From Syngnathus acus (Eukaryota; Chordata; Actinopteri; Syngnathiformes; Syngnathidae): a DNA stretch of 64,000 bases. How positions within the stretch are numbered: the first letter of the stretch is position 1; each line of letters starts with the position of its first letter. Shown piece by piece: positions 53,485-64,000 of this stretch. The stretch is taken from the NCBI RefSeq assembly GCF_901709675.1, contig NC_051091.1, positions 3,283,967 through 3,347,966 of the forward strand, in the 5' to 3' direction. Both the position numbers and the translations under genes were made by a program. The notes under the pieces were generated by a model. That model had not been told where the DNA came from, ran no database searches, and saw only the letters and a list, made by a program, of their open reading frames with translations.

Positions 53485-56350
53485 GTTATTTAACCTGTTG
53501 GAGGAAAACAACAGATGATGACTGTTAGGGTTGCAATTTATTTGGATCGTATGATTTGTTGACTAGAATGATTAACTCTGTTAAAACATTCCACCTTTCC
53601 GCAACTCGATGAAACTTTCCACATTCCCTTCGGTTGTTGAAACTTTTCAAGGTTGTGCAAACATTCTTGCTTAGCTCCACTAATATTTGTTTACACAAAG
53701 AGGTGACCCCCGAAACCTGTTCACTTTCTCACAATAAATAGTCTCTTGCAAGAGGCAAAAGTTAGACTGCTTTCAAGCACCTCTGTACCATACAGGGTGA
53801 TGATTGATTTCTCCACTTGAAAATTGCTCAAAAGGGCAAACTGTCTCCAGCGTTGTTCTTGCGAAAAAGGTAGAGTGAGGTAAGCTATCAGTGAGCAAGC
53901 AATGAACCAGCGCTCCCCTTTTGTAGGCTCTAATTATATTACGATTGTCGACATTAAATCAAACGTTTGCATCAATTGCTTTACAATCAGCAGCCACTTC
54001 AGTATAAATATACTTTTTCAAATAAGATTCAAAACCAAAATTCGGTCTCTACAAAGAACATTGTTGTTTGTGTCTGTCGAAGGACCACTTGAACGAAAAA
54101 TCCTTGAGAAACAAAAGTCACAGTCATGTCTGACTGAAACCACATGACGCCAGTTAACTTAGTCAGCGGCCTGGCACTAAATTACTTGGTAAATTCAGAT
54201 TAAAGGCTACATCTATCCATTTTGAAACAGACAAAAGGGAGCAAAAACCTAAACAGTGACAATATTTTGGAGGAAGCGAGTTCAAGCGATTACAAGTTAC
54301 AATATGATACAAAATATCATAATTTGTGCATGCTATTGCATCATGAAATAATTCAAGCGGAATATATTCATCCTCCAGTACCAGGGTACAAATATGAAGC
54401 CGTCAGAGCTCACACTTACATGAAGTAGCTGGTAACTCAGATGCTCGGTTCCTCCTGCTCTGTCGACCTTCCAACAAGACTGACAGTGGGAGGACGTTAG
54501 CACATGCCTTTAATTCTCTCATTAAATCAGGAACTGGACTTAACAAGGGGGAATAACCCGTGTGAAGCAAACAATGACAAACGTTGTTTTTTTACATAGT
54601 TGAGACATTTTCAGACATGACTCAAGTGAATCTCAAAGAAATATTTTCCTGTCGTTGCACAAGGCACTCATGTCGCAACAATGTAAAAAACAATGTCCAT
54701 GTTGGTATGACTGGTATGATTTAGTTAGTCACTAATGAAGGCTCCATCTATACAATATCCAAAGTAGTTGTATTTAATTCACTGTCCAGTCAGTGTAGGG
54801 TACTTGAGATTTTGGTGGCAAATGTACACGTAGTGTGACAATGACCACTAGAGGCAAAGCGTACAAATTCATGGCAGGCCTCAAGTTGATCTCAAACCTG
54901 AAGCTGCAAACGTGCAACATCTGCATTTGCCTATTAGAGATGATGATGTTCGGCATAGGCGACCTGCAACACAATGCTTCATTTATATCAATCGACCACA
55001 AAAGTTGACGCGTCTGTTCAAAACAGCCATTTAAAATGGGTGCTTCAACTATATCTGCCGCTAGAGGTCGACACAGACACAACTATTGTCATTTCTTGGG
55101 GCCAGAATAATAATGGTCAATCGGATCGTTAAATCTTTGAACTCTGAGGACATGAATGTTTTATCCTTCCTTAAATTAATTCCACTGAAAATTAATTAGA
55201 TGTGTTGATTTGATTGAAGAGTTTGTCCTTAATGACTTGCCACTGAAAGCAGTGAAGTGTCAATCATCTCCGTGCCTGATGGCATCACTTTCCACCACAG
55301 TAGAAATATTCACCAACTTTTTGACATTGATGGTGGTGTCTCTGATTTTGCAAAGGTCCGTAGAAACAGTTGTTGATGTTTTAGACAGATGAGTCCCTTG
55401 GTTCAGGATGTCATGGTAGGTTTCCTGTGCAGCTGTGTGGGAGCTGGGTTGCCCTTGTCAGAGCTAACATGCGGAACTTTAATTTTTTTGGTTTTATAAT
55501 TAAATAAAAGGGAGCTAGCACAGTTCATGTTTTACCCACAGTACATTCCACCACCAGTGGAAAGTTCATGTGATGGTAGAACAAATGGAAAAAAAGCAAA
55601 TAGCCCAGTCCGGGTCACCAGATAGCTGGGGAAGGACAACGGGGTCAAAAAGCACCAGACGGGAAAGGGACAGGATGCTGCTGACGTCTTTCCAAAAGCA
55701 CTGGGAATCCGTAGCTGGACACACAAACAAGAATCAGTCAATTCTGAACAGTCCTTCATTTATTCATGACATCATGACAAGTTGGGATTCAACTTTCAGA
55801 ATGAATGAGAACTTTCTGGAACAGGAGAAGGCCTGTGGTGAAGTTGTGCTTATGCTACGCAGATTTTGGCAACCCATGCCAAATTTGCAAGGACGGCATA
55901 AGCCAAATCTTCATTTATCCTACTGGAAATTTTTTTTTTTACAACAGCAAAACAGTACGTTGTTGAAGGACGAGATGCGCTCCTTGAAGACAACAGAGGT
56001 TAATGTATTTATTTATTCATTCATTTATTGCTGTCAAACTCTCAAACATATGCCACGGCCGACAGCGCCACCTGGCCATGGCCAACGTCACTACTTGCTC
56101 GATCGGCTCACAGATTTTCTGCACCCAAAACCAGCACCTGGCAACTGTCTTATCTGCACAAAATGTGTGCTTGTCATCACCGAGTGGCCTATTTCTTGCC
56201 CCAGCTAGCCAGCCAGCAAAAGAAGACTGTGCTAGCAGTGGCTTTTTGTGCCCCCAATGACACCTGCGTGACTTATGTTGAGAAGGGCAAAGCACTGAAG
56301 GTTGTGTTGTTTGACTTGGTGACGCAATCAAGGGGAATGTTCTGACGACA
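53485..56350. other. Intergenic region with no recognised exon
   Basis: AT-rich upstream flank of the BPI/LBP gene. It includes one ATG-initiated open frame of 211 codons at 55573-56208 (+), without recognisable motif and with a poly-Phe tract from a T run; treated as unsupported (see findings). Confidence 0.5.
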
Positions 56351-56540
56351 TAGCGCGAAATGACAGCGGTCCTTCTGATGTAATGTTGGCCTTTCAAAAA
56401 TATTTCATTTCAATAGCGCGAAATGACAGCGGTCCTTCTGATGTAATGTTGGCCTTTAAAAAATATTTCATTTCAATAGCCCGAAATGACAGGGGGCCTT
56501 TCTGATGTAATGTTGGCCTTTTAAAAATATTTCATTTCAA
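56351..56540. repeat. Tandem repeat, three copies of a 63-bp unit
   Basis: Units begin at 56351, 56414 and 56477, each starting TAGCGCGAAATGACAGCGG or a close variant, containing TTCTGATGTAATGTTGGCC and ending in AAAATATTTCATTTCAA. The first two differ at very few positions and the third at several more, which suggests stepwise duplication. Confidence 0.9.
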
Positions 56541-56674
56541 ACCAAGAGGCGAGACAAATTTAAATACAATGCAACATTATCCATTGCCTTTCATCGGTGC
56601 GCAACTGTTGGCACATTCATGCAACGGGATGATACTGCATTGTTTGCACCGGGATCTAAATGTGAGTACTTGCT

Positions 56675-56702
56675 GTGAGTGTGAGTGTGAGTGTGTGAGT
56701 GT

Positions 56703-56733
<31 letters not shown>

Positions 56734-56740
56734 GGGGGGG
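56675..56740. repeat. (GT)n tract followed by a 24-base G run
   Basis: Imperfect GAGTGTGAGTGT becomes (GT)n to 56716, then 24 consecutive G at 56717-56740. The G run could form a G-quadruplex. Confidence 0.9.
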
Positions 56741-56839
56741 TGTTATGCATTCCGCTCAACTCACAAACTGAATGCATGCGTCGTTTTGCCTCCTGCCTGC
56801 ATCTGACAGTGTCCCTCCCTCTTTTCCTCTCCTCCTCCG

Positions 56840-56842
<3 letters not shown>

Positions 56843-56922
<80 letters not shown>
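56843..56922. repeat. (CT)n microsatellite, about 39 units
   Basis: Long uninterrupted polypyrimidine/polypurine mirror repeat, with potential for triplex (H-DNA) formation. It lies just upstream of a candidate untranslated exon. Confidence 0.92.
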
Positions 56923-56926
<4 letters not shown>

Positions 56927-57060
56927 GGCTTTTCACCGGCAAAACACGCAGGCACGCATACACGCTCCCTTCCTTTCTTTTTTGTTATCCCGGAGGAATA
57001 AACGCCAAGGACTCTCACTTCACCCACTCTGCCCTCCTTCTGGATGTCGTTTTAAACAAG
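56923..57060 (+). other. Candidate 5' untranslated exon ending at 57060
   Basis: GC-moderate sequence after the CT repeat ends with AAACAAG|GTATGT, a good donor, and sits beside a pyrimidine-rich GAGA-type promoter-like tract. With the next candidate exon it could form the untranslated 5' end of a plus-strand gene whose coding part lies outside the window. No coding potential recognised. Confidence 0.25.
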
Positions 57061-57689
57061 GTATGTTGAATTCGGATTTTCTTGCCTCTTCAATGCGTGC
57101 ATGTCGTCATAAATCCCGTCTTGCTTGCGTGAAATATCTTCCTCAAACGAGTTGTTAGTTTGTATTAAATCAACAATTGTGATGTTGCGCTTCGGCTTTT
57201 ATGATGCCGTGGAAAAAAAAAAAAAAGGGCTCGAGTGCTTTTGGTAATGACCTAATAACGTGTGTGGACTTTGGCGTTGCTTGTTTACCGACCTCTACCG
57301 GAGGATGAATGACATCGTGGGAATGGTGGTGCGACGTAGTGGCAAGAAGGCTCCAATTGGAACGCCTTTGTGAGCCCCGAATTGTGTTGACATCATCATG
57401 AGGGCGATCGGAATTTTGCATGGTCCACTCTGCTCTCTGTGAGGGCACGGTTCGCTCTCGGCTTCGTTGTTGCATGCAGCTTCTCCAATCAGCTGCTTCA
57501 GTGTGTGTCTAAGCCTGTCAAACACACCCACTTTTAATGACACACACACTCACACGCTCACGCACTGCTGGGACATGCAAGCAGTGTAGTGTGGACAAAT
57601 TGCATGTGCTGTTTGCCCGCCTACATGCTCAGGCTTGTATGACGTGCAATTGCTGGAGTGCTTTTTGTTGGTGTGCCCCGAACTGCCTC

Positions 57690-57755
57690 CCCGTGGGTGA
57701 CCTAGTGATTAACATGTCCGCCTCGCAGCTCTTGGGTTCAGGGTTTGAGTCGCGT
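57690..57755 (+). mobile_element. Degraded tRNA-derived SINE head
   Basis: GGGTGACCTAGTGATTAAC (A-box-like) followed 40 bases later by GGTTCAGGGTTTGAGTC (B-box-like). Same family type as the copy at 11081-11162 but opposite orientation. Too diverged for a functional tRNA gene. Confidence 0.55.
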
Positions 57756-58748
57756 TTTACTATGTAGATTTATTTGGGCATGGTCGTGTAGAAGACAAAC
57801 TTCCGTTGATGTGCCTCCCATAAACGTTGGCGCAGCTTATAGTTTATTGTCTGATTGCCTTTGTGCAACGTTTAATTGTATTGTCCATTTGCATTGTTGT
57901 CAGACACCAACACACAGGCACGCTCACGTTTCTCATCTGCTGCATCAGCTTTGCTTGTGCATCCAACAGCCAAGAAATCGGGGCACCAGCATCTTTTCTG
58001 TCCGCTCTCCAGCATCTCAAATTTGCTCCATGAATGAACGCAGTGTGAAGCGTCGACATGAACCCGACTGACTATTCACGATGCGCTATGAACGACTACT
58101 GTAGATTGAACATGTGTTTGAATAGCGTGTGACAACACTTCATTTGACATTCAAATGATAAGATAGATATTTTATCTTTTTACCCGCACGTACACTGACT
58201 CACCAGAACATTTGCTCCTAAAGTTGTCAAATAACCCTCAGACGGCACTTAGAGAATAATTCAAGATGCGCGAAATATTTATCAAGGTTGGATACATCAC
58301 AACACAATCCGTCTGTATTCACAAAACGCTTTCACAACATCCAAAGATAGCCCGGATTTGTTATAACCGCTGGTTTGGGTAAAACCCGATGGGAAATATG
58401 TTAGTCATCCATTCCCTTTTCAAATTCAGTTTTTTTTTTTATTTAACATTGGATGTAATTAGATTGTGAAGGATTACCTAATGAAGTGCCTGGCTCGTGT
58501 ATATTGCCATGTAATTGACAGTGAATTTAATAGTGCTGAGAGTGAAAATGAGTGTAAGCCCCCCTCCCACGCCTCCCACCTCCTCCCACGGTGTTCTCCA
58601 TACTGATCAGGGCTTCGGTTGGAGCAGAGGTATTTATTCACCACCTTTATTCTGATTGCATCATTCAGTTTGTTCACTCGGTTTTTCGGAGAGAAACGAT
58701 GATTCCCTTTCTTGATTTTTTTTTCTCCTCACTGATATCTCCATACAG

Positions 58749-58826
58749 CATCAGTTTATTTAGAAGGAGGGTGGTAGGAAACTTTACCCCAAGCAAGAGC
58801 AGTGCTCAGCTATTCTGACGATTACG
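58749..58826 (+). other. Candidate internal untranslated exon
   Basis: Flanked by a pyrimidine-rich acceptor (TCTCCATACAG) and a consensus donor (TTACG|GTGAGTC), 78 bases, without an extended frame. Could splice to the candidate exon ending at 57060. Confidence 0.25.
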
Positions 58827-61800
58827 GTGAGTCAGCAGGTTCTGCTGTCTGATTCTTTCTTTCTTTCTGTTGTAAGGCAACAGTCGTTTTCCCCAACTGT
58901 CTTTTCGAGTTTTTGAAGGCCCCCCCGCCCCCCTTTCCAGACTCTCGAGGCGGAGTCGATCAAGTCGTTTGCTGTCTTTGACGTGGTGCAGAAAAGATGC
59001 TCCAAAAGCCTCACTGACAGTATTTTCTTCCTCCACACAGTAAGGCAGAACAGGAGTATAAAGTCATAGCAGCAGGTGGAAAAAGGTTCTCTGATTTTGC
59101 TCAATACTTAATATTGACCCAAAGTAAATAATTTGTCCGTCTCACAGTGTCTGGTCTGTTTGCTGTGGATGATGAGAAACACGGCAGGTGACTCCCAGTC
59201 CCGTTTGGCTTCGCAACTTGTCAGACAGGTTGGATGACTCTCGCAGATGTTATGCCACACGTTTGGTACACTTGTGGTTTCATGCTCTTGTTTGTTCATG
59301 TGCATGTGGCTTCTATTTTGACTTTAGCTTTTATCTGGAAAATAATACACCAATTAAAAATGCATATCATCTTCCCCCGTGATACTGACACTTGTTTTTT
59401 TACTCAACCTTTACCGGATGTGAAATGTGACTTAGATGTACAAATTTTGCTTGGGTTGGCATGTTTTGCGAGGTCGGAAAAGTCAAACTGGTTATGGGAG
59501 ATGTGCTACTTACAGTATCTTGACAGTAGCTGGCCTTCAGCAAAAAGCTGAGCTTGCCTGGGGCGCATCTCAATGGGTTCAATTCCACAGCCACCTCATT
59601 GTGCATGAGTGTGCTTCTGGGTTGGTTACTGTTCTTATTCAGGTTCTATTATTCAATGCTCCAGAACATTGTACATTGCATAGAAAATGGATGGTCTGTA
59701 GCTTGGTCCTTTATGTGAAGTATTGCTTGTCTGTATTCTTTTTAGGCACCGCAGTTTCAGTCCCAAAACACACGTTAGGATATGCAAAGATTCTTAATGA
59801 CCTATTTTTCACTCAATGTCTGCCCATGCCAAGCAAGATGCATCATTGATGAATGCATCCTATCTTCGAGCTATTCTGTTTTCTTTTCCTATTTAATTTC
59901 AGTGAATGAAACTCTTCAGATCCAGGTTCCATGATGTTAATATTGTTGTTTCATGAAGCGATTCAGTCATGGAGGTATTCCGTTTGAAAAGCGCGTTTGT
60001 AGCCAAGAGAAAAGAGCTCAAACAAAAGATGAATAGCTTTTAAGATTCAGACCTGTTAATAATAGCAAAAAGCATGGGAGTTCCTCTTGGGTGTTGGTGC
60101 GAAAAATAATTGGTTGCATAAGACGTGTCATGCTGTTGATCTAAACAAACATATTTTTTTCCCCCCATGCCCGATAGGCTGCTACTAAACTGCTCTAGCT
60201 GTTGCCTCTTTCATTTATCAACATCATATTTTACTGTTGAATTGGGTTTCATCCCGCCATCGAGATGAAATCATGACAGCGGCGATCCGGCTTCCAGCCG
60301 CATGTCTTGTATTGAGCGATTCTAAATATTATAGATATGTTTGTTATGTTATCAACATATTTTCTTTTATTATCAGCATATTCCTTTTGTTATCCACATA
60401 CTTGTTTTGTTATCAGCATATCTTTAAAAATATCTCTATAAGCTTTCTACTCACTTTTGGTCAGGAAAAAGAAACCCATGACACCCATCATAATAGTGAG
60501 CATGGATCCAGCATTTCATTCATTCATTCATTCATTCATTCATTCATTCATTCATTCATTCATTCATTCATTCATTCATTCATTCATTCATTTATTCACT
60601 GTGCTGGTTAAACTGGTAGGATTTGTCAAAAATCCAACTAATCATTAAATGTGAATGCTATTTACAATAGCTCTGGCTGAATGGTAGTTGAAGGTGTTTA
60701 TGAGCAGTCATGCTGTGCGAAAGCCCGCCTCCTTCAAGCGTGCTGTGGTCGGGTCCTGCTTGAGCAAGGCGGGGAGCATGCCTGAGCACACAAAACATTT
60801 CTTCGAGTGACCGTGCCTTAAAGCTAGTTTCATTTGAGCCTGAAAGAAAAACAGGCAAGAGCTTTGCAAGTTTACGCAGTAGGGAAGTCCATGCAGAAAA
60901 ATGTCAATGTTGGCCGTGCTTGATGACCTTCAGTACGTTTCATGTTATGATTAAGATGTGGATGAAAGTCTTGCTTTACTATTTTGACCTGCTGGAGCAT
61001 TTCACCATACTCACAACAGAGTAACAGCTGAGTGTTGATGTCTGCAGAATTCTATCTTCTGGTTGTGAGTTTGATGGCTTATTTTTCAGCCACGCACAGC
61101 TGGGGCTTCTTCCGGAAGTTGTCTCCCTAGTAAAAATGTGTGAGATTACCTTGGCGCAGTTTTCCACCCTCGTCACGTCCACGTTCAATGTTGCATACCA
61201 CGTCAAAGAAGCGTAGATAATATGAAGAGTCAAGTTTGATGATGAGATCTCCTAAAATGTCTCGAGATGCAGACAGTGTTGGCTTTTACGATTTGCGTTT
61301 GCCGAAGGTTGTGTTTCTTGGAGTTACTGTGCTGCCCCGCCGATTCATTTTGTCGACCAATGATCTCAGCTCAGCTCCTTGTCAAGTGACATACTGGGAA
61401 GTAAACTCAGAGAAAAATGTGTCCAAGCGTGTCATCCGTCCTTGTGTGCTTAGCAGAGACGACATACTGGCGCACATGCTTACAACCTCCTGCCGCTCGC
61501 CGCCGTTGGCGACGCTTTTTTATAATCGCAGCCATGGCAACGGTGGCCCCTGTTTGTGTGCTCAATCATCTTGCTGTGTCACATACAAGGAAGTATTCTT
61601 CTCCCATATACAAAATAGCTAATATCTAATTTCGACCACAAATTTGAAATATTTCTTTTGGCTTCGGGCTCCACTGACTATTAAATGCACCAAAGTAGCT
61701 GAAGCGTGACTGAATTTCCAACAGTTAGTATAACTTTTTCAAATGATAATTCTCTAAGCAGAGCTGACATTTCCATCAGGAGCGGTAATGCTGCCTTATA

Positions 61801-64000
61801 TAAATAATTAATTCAAAGAGGGTGTTGTCAAAGCAACTAAAATTCCCATCCTTCTCTCGCCTTTCAGTATTCGTCACTGCTTTTGGTCTTCTGACGTCAA
61901 ACTTTGTTGTAACTATTTCACCTTGGCGTGTTTCAACCTTCACCAACCGTGATTCTTGTATTGATGTGATGCGCGCGACTGATTGATTAAAAAGGGTGAC
62001 AGCGTAATAGCAATCTTTTCTGTTTACCCATCAAAACAGGCGCCAGCAGATGTCACAACCAGAAGCCAAGGTCAATGTTGGTTTTTCTGGGTGGCTTTGC
62101 TGTCATCATTAATATTTGTTAGAAAATGTCAACCAATCCTGTCAGAAAATAATCGAATGTCTGTCATGTATACAAAAGATTTGTTTTCTTAGCGTTGAAA
62201 GGCAACATTAGATTTAAAAGTGAGCATTAGATCAGCAGCCCCTCAAATCAAGTGATTTTTAAAAAAAAATATTTTCTTGCTGTTGCTAATAATCCAGCAG
62301 CTCCGAACATCATGTGAGCTGAGGTTTGTTCTGAGTGCACATTAAGATTTCTCCCATGAGCAGCTCATCTGTCAGGCTGTCGGTCAGAATGGCCAACCCC
62401 AAAAGTTCCAAGCTGATCAATGATGTGTGACCTCATCCCGGTCACAGTGCCCTTTTGCAGATTCTGCACCGCTGCTTCACCACTCCTGAATTTCTTCCAT
62501 CGTGAGAGACGACCAAATTACTTGCTGTCCTTGGTTGTATTCAAATTTAGCCTCTGATATTTGAGATCACAGTAAATTAGCTGCAAAGATAAATTCATTC
62601 CGTTTAAATGATGAACATGCTCACAAATCGTCATTTGAGCCAAATTTAAACTTTCCTTTTATTGGTGTTTTCTACACGGCAGCAGATGAATAAAAAGAGC
62701 TGAAACAGCACAATTTGATTGTTGGTGTCATAATGAGGACACGGAAGTTACCTAAGTCGAGGCGTGCATAATTCGAGATAGTATCAAGGGGACTCACGTC
62801 GCCAAATGACCTGCTTTTCTCAAGTCCTGGCTGCAAATGGAAGAATGTGACTTCCAGCACTCAGACAGCAGCTATGTTCTTCATTTTCTCCCGCAGCTGC
62901 TCAAATTGTGAGTGACGCCAACTCCAAGGTTCCTCTATTTTTAAGATGTTTTTAATTGAACGTAGCATTTATACCCCTGGCTCGTGACAGGGAATTTTAA
63001 ATCGAGCATTTGATGTAAGCTTCCCGCGACCAATTCCCAAAAATCTGGAAGACGACCGATAGCTCACAAGACTGATTTAAAAAAAAGCCTCCACCTAGCA
63101 CTCACCTCAAGGTACGTTGCGAAAGTGATTTGTGGATTTGTTTTCAATGAGCCCAAGTCGAGTGGGATTTTTTTTTTTTTTTTTTAAAACAGAGCCGTAG
63201 GAGAGCATTATTGACTTGGAGGCCGAATGCTTCTACCCACAGATGTAAATAAATTCAGGTCGTATGCAATCAGAGTATTGAGGTATCTTACCTGAGTGCT
63301 TTGCACATCTTAGTGCTTCACATTACACGGCTGGATAAGGATTAAGCATTTTTATACTTAGTGACGCTTCATGTCAGCTAATTCTCTCGAGAATGAGAAA
63401 TCCTGCTGCAAGCATGGCAGGTATGCTGAAGTGAGAACATGACAACACTTGGAAGTTTTTTTTTTTCTTTCTAATCAAGCACCCTCTGCTTTGGCAATAC
63501 ATCCACTTATTGAGTGTGTAACCGTGGATACGTTTGAGCTCTTCTTCAGGCCACAAACGGGTTGCAACTAAATTGATAGAACTACTGCAGCCTGCAGCCA
63601 AGTCGCACATAACATTTGACCTCACTTTATTCAACACTGGATGAATCCGCAATCAGTTCCACGAACAAAAGCAGAACTGCGTTTGCCTGCAAGGTGGCCG
63701 CCTCGTTGCTCTTCACTTCTTTTCAGGATGGACTTGTTGCAAATTACATATTATGCAAGGAAACATGTAAAGCCACGCGCACGCTCTTAAGTGGGAGAAC
63801 AGAAGTGACAGGGTAGTGATTAGTGTGTGTGTGTGTATAATTTGTAATAACATTATCGTGCAAGTCCAAGTCTGTGTGATACTTTCCATGGTGGACAAGC
63901 TATGTTTTCCTGCGAGTCTCTGTGTGTTTGAATTCTAGAGCAACTTCCCATTACCTAACTGTTTGTGGAAGCGTTTCTCCAGTTAGGCTCAAGCTCGTTG
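58827..64000. other. Right-end region without recognised genes
   Basis: AT-rich sequence with scattered short open frames only. None shows a known domain or consistent splice phase. It is compatible with a long intron or a gene desert. Confidence 0.5.
60515..60592. repeat. (ATTC)n tetranucleotide microsatellite, about 19 units
   Basis: Near-perfect CATT/ATTC tetramer array, ending in a TTTATTCA variant. Confidence 0.95.

Noticed and set aside
56569-57069. Plus- and minus-strand frames through the CT repeat
   Set aside because: The frames exist only because CT/AG repeats lack stops; Ser-Leu or Glu-Arg runs are repeat translation.
57690-57755. Possible tRNA gene
   Set aside because: A- and B-box-like sequences are degenerate and no cloverleaf can be folded; better explained as a SINE remnant.
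50000-64000. Syntrophin (SNTA1), the human neighbour of CDK5RAP1, or SRC, near the human RPN2-GHRH pair
   Set aside because: I looked for PH/PDZ or SH3/SH2/kinase motifs on both strands in the right part and found none.

Overview
The window is a stretch of vertebrate nuclear genome, most likely from a spiny-rayed (percomorph) teleost. The genes are split into many short exons with GT-AG introns. The protein sequences are closest to vertebrate families, and most of the gene set corresponds to human chromosome 20q (PPP1R3D, PHACTR3, ACOT8, IFT52, MYBL2, RPN2, GHRH, CDK5RAP1, BPI/LBP). The species cannot be fixed from sequence alone. Exon coordinates come from reading splice sites by hand and checking that the reading phase is kept across every junction; for all eleven genes the joined exons give an uninterrupted frame. 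Family assignments rest on recognised protein motifs, not on a database search.

Left part (1-25 kb). A minus-strand SLC41-type magnesium transporter (probably slc41a3) is followed by the intronless glycogen-targeting PP1 subunit ppp1r3d (+). The PP1/actin regulator phactr3 (-) then occupies 8.5-24.9 kb, with two introns longer than 5 kb. ppp1r3d and phactr3 converge, and both encode protein phosphatase 1 regulators.

Middle part (25-37 kb). This is gene-dense: acot8 (+, peroxisomal thioesterase ending in SKL), a small serine-rich gene I cannot name (-), ift52 (+, intraflagellar transport) and mybl2 (+, B-Myb). The unnamed gene lies head-to-head with ift52, 776 bp between start codons.

Right part (37-54 kb). 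rpn2 (+, oligosaccharyltransferase subunit), ghrh (-, growth-hormone-releasing hormone precursor), cdk5rap1 (+, mitochondrial tRNA methylthiotransferase) and a BPI/LBP-family gene (-). The IFT52-MYBL2 and RPN2-GHRH neighbour pairs are also neighbours in human; the other junctions look rearranged.

Far right (53.5-64 kb). No protein-coding exon was recognised. It holds a triplicated 63-bp repeat, a dense cluster of simple repeats, a degraded tRNA-derived SINE, and two possible untranslated exons that could be the 5' end of a plus-strand gene lying mostly beyond the window. I found no operon-like, CRISPR or other prokaryotic systems. The most interesting points are a likely internal promoter in phactr3, the unnamed PP1-motif protein beside ift52, and two GC-AG introns.
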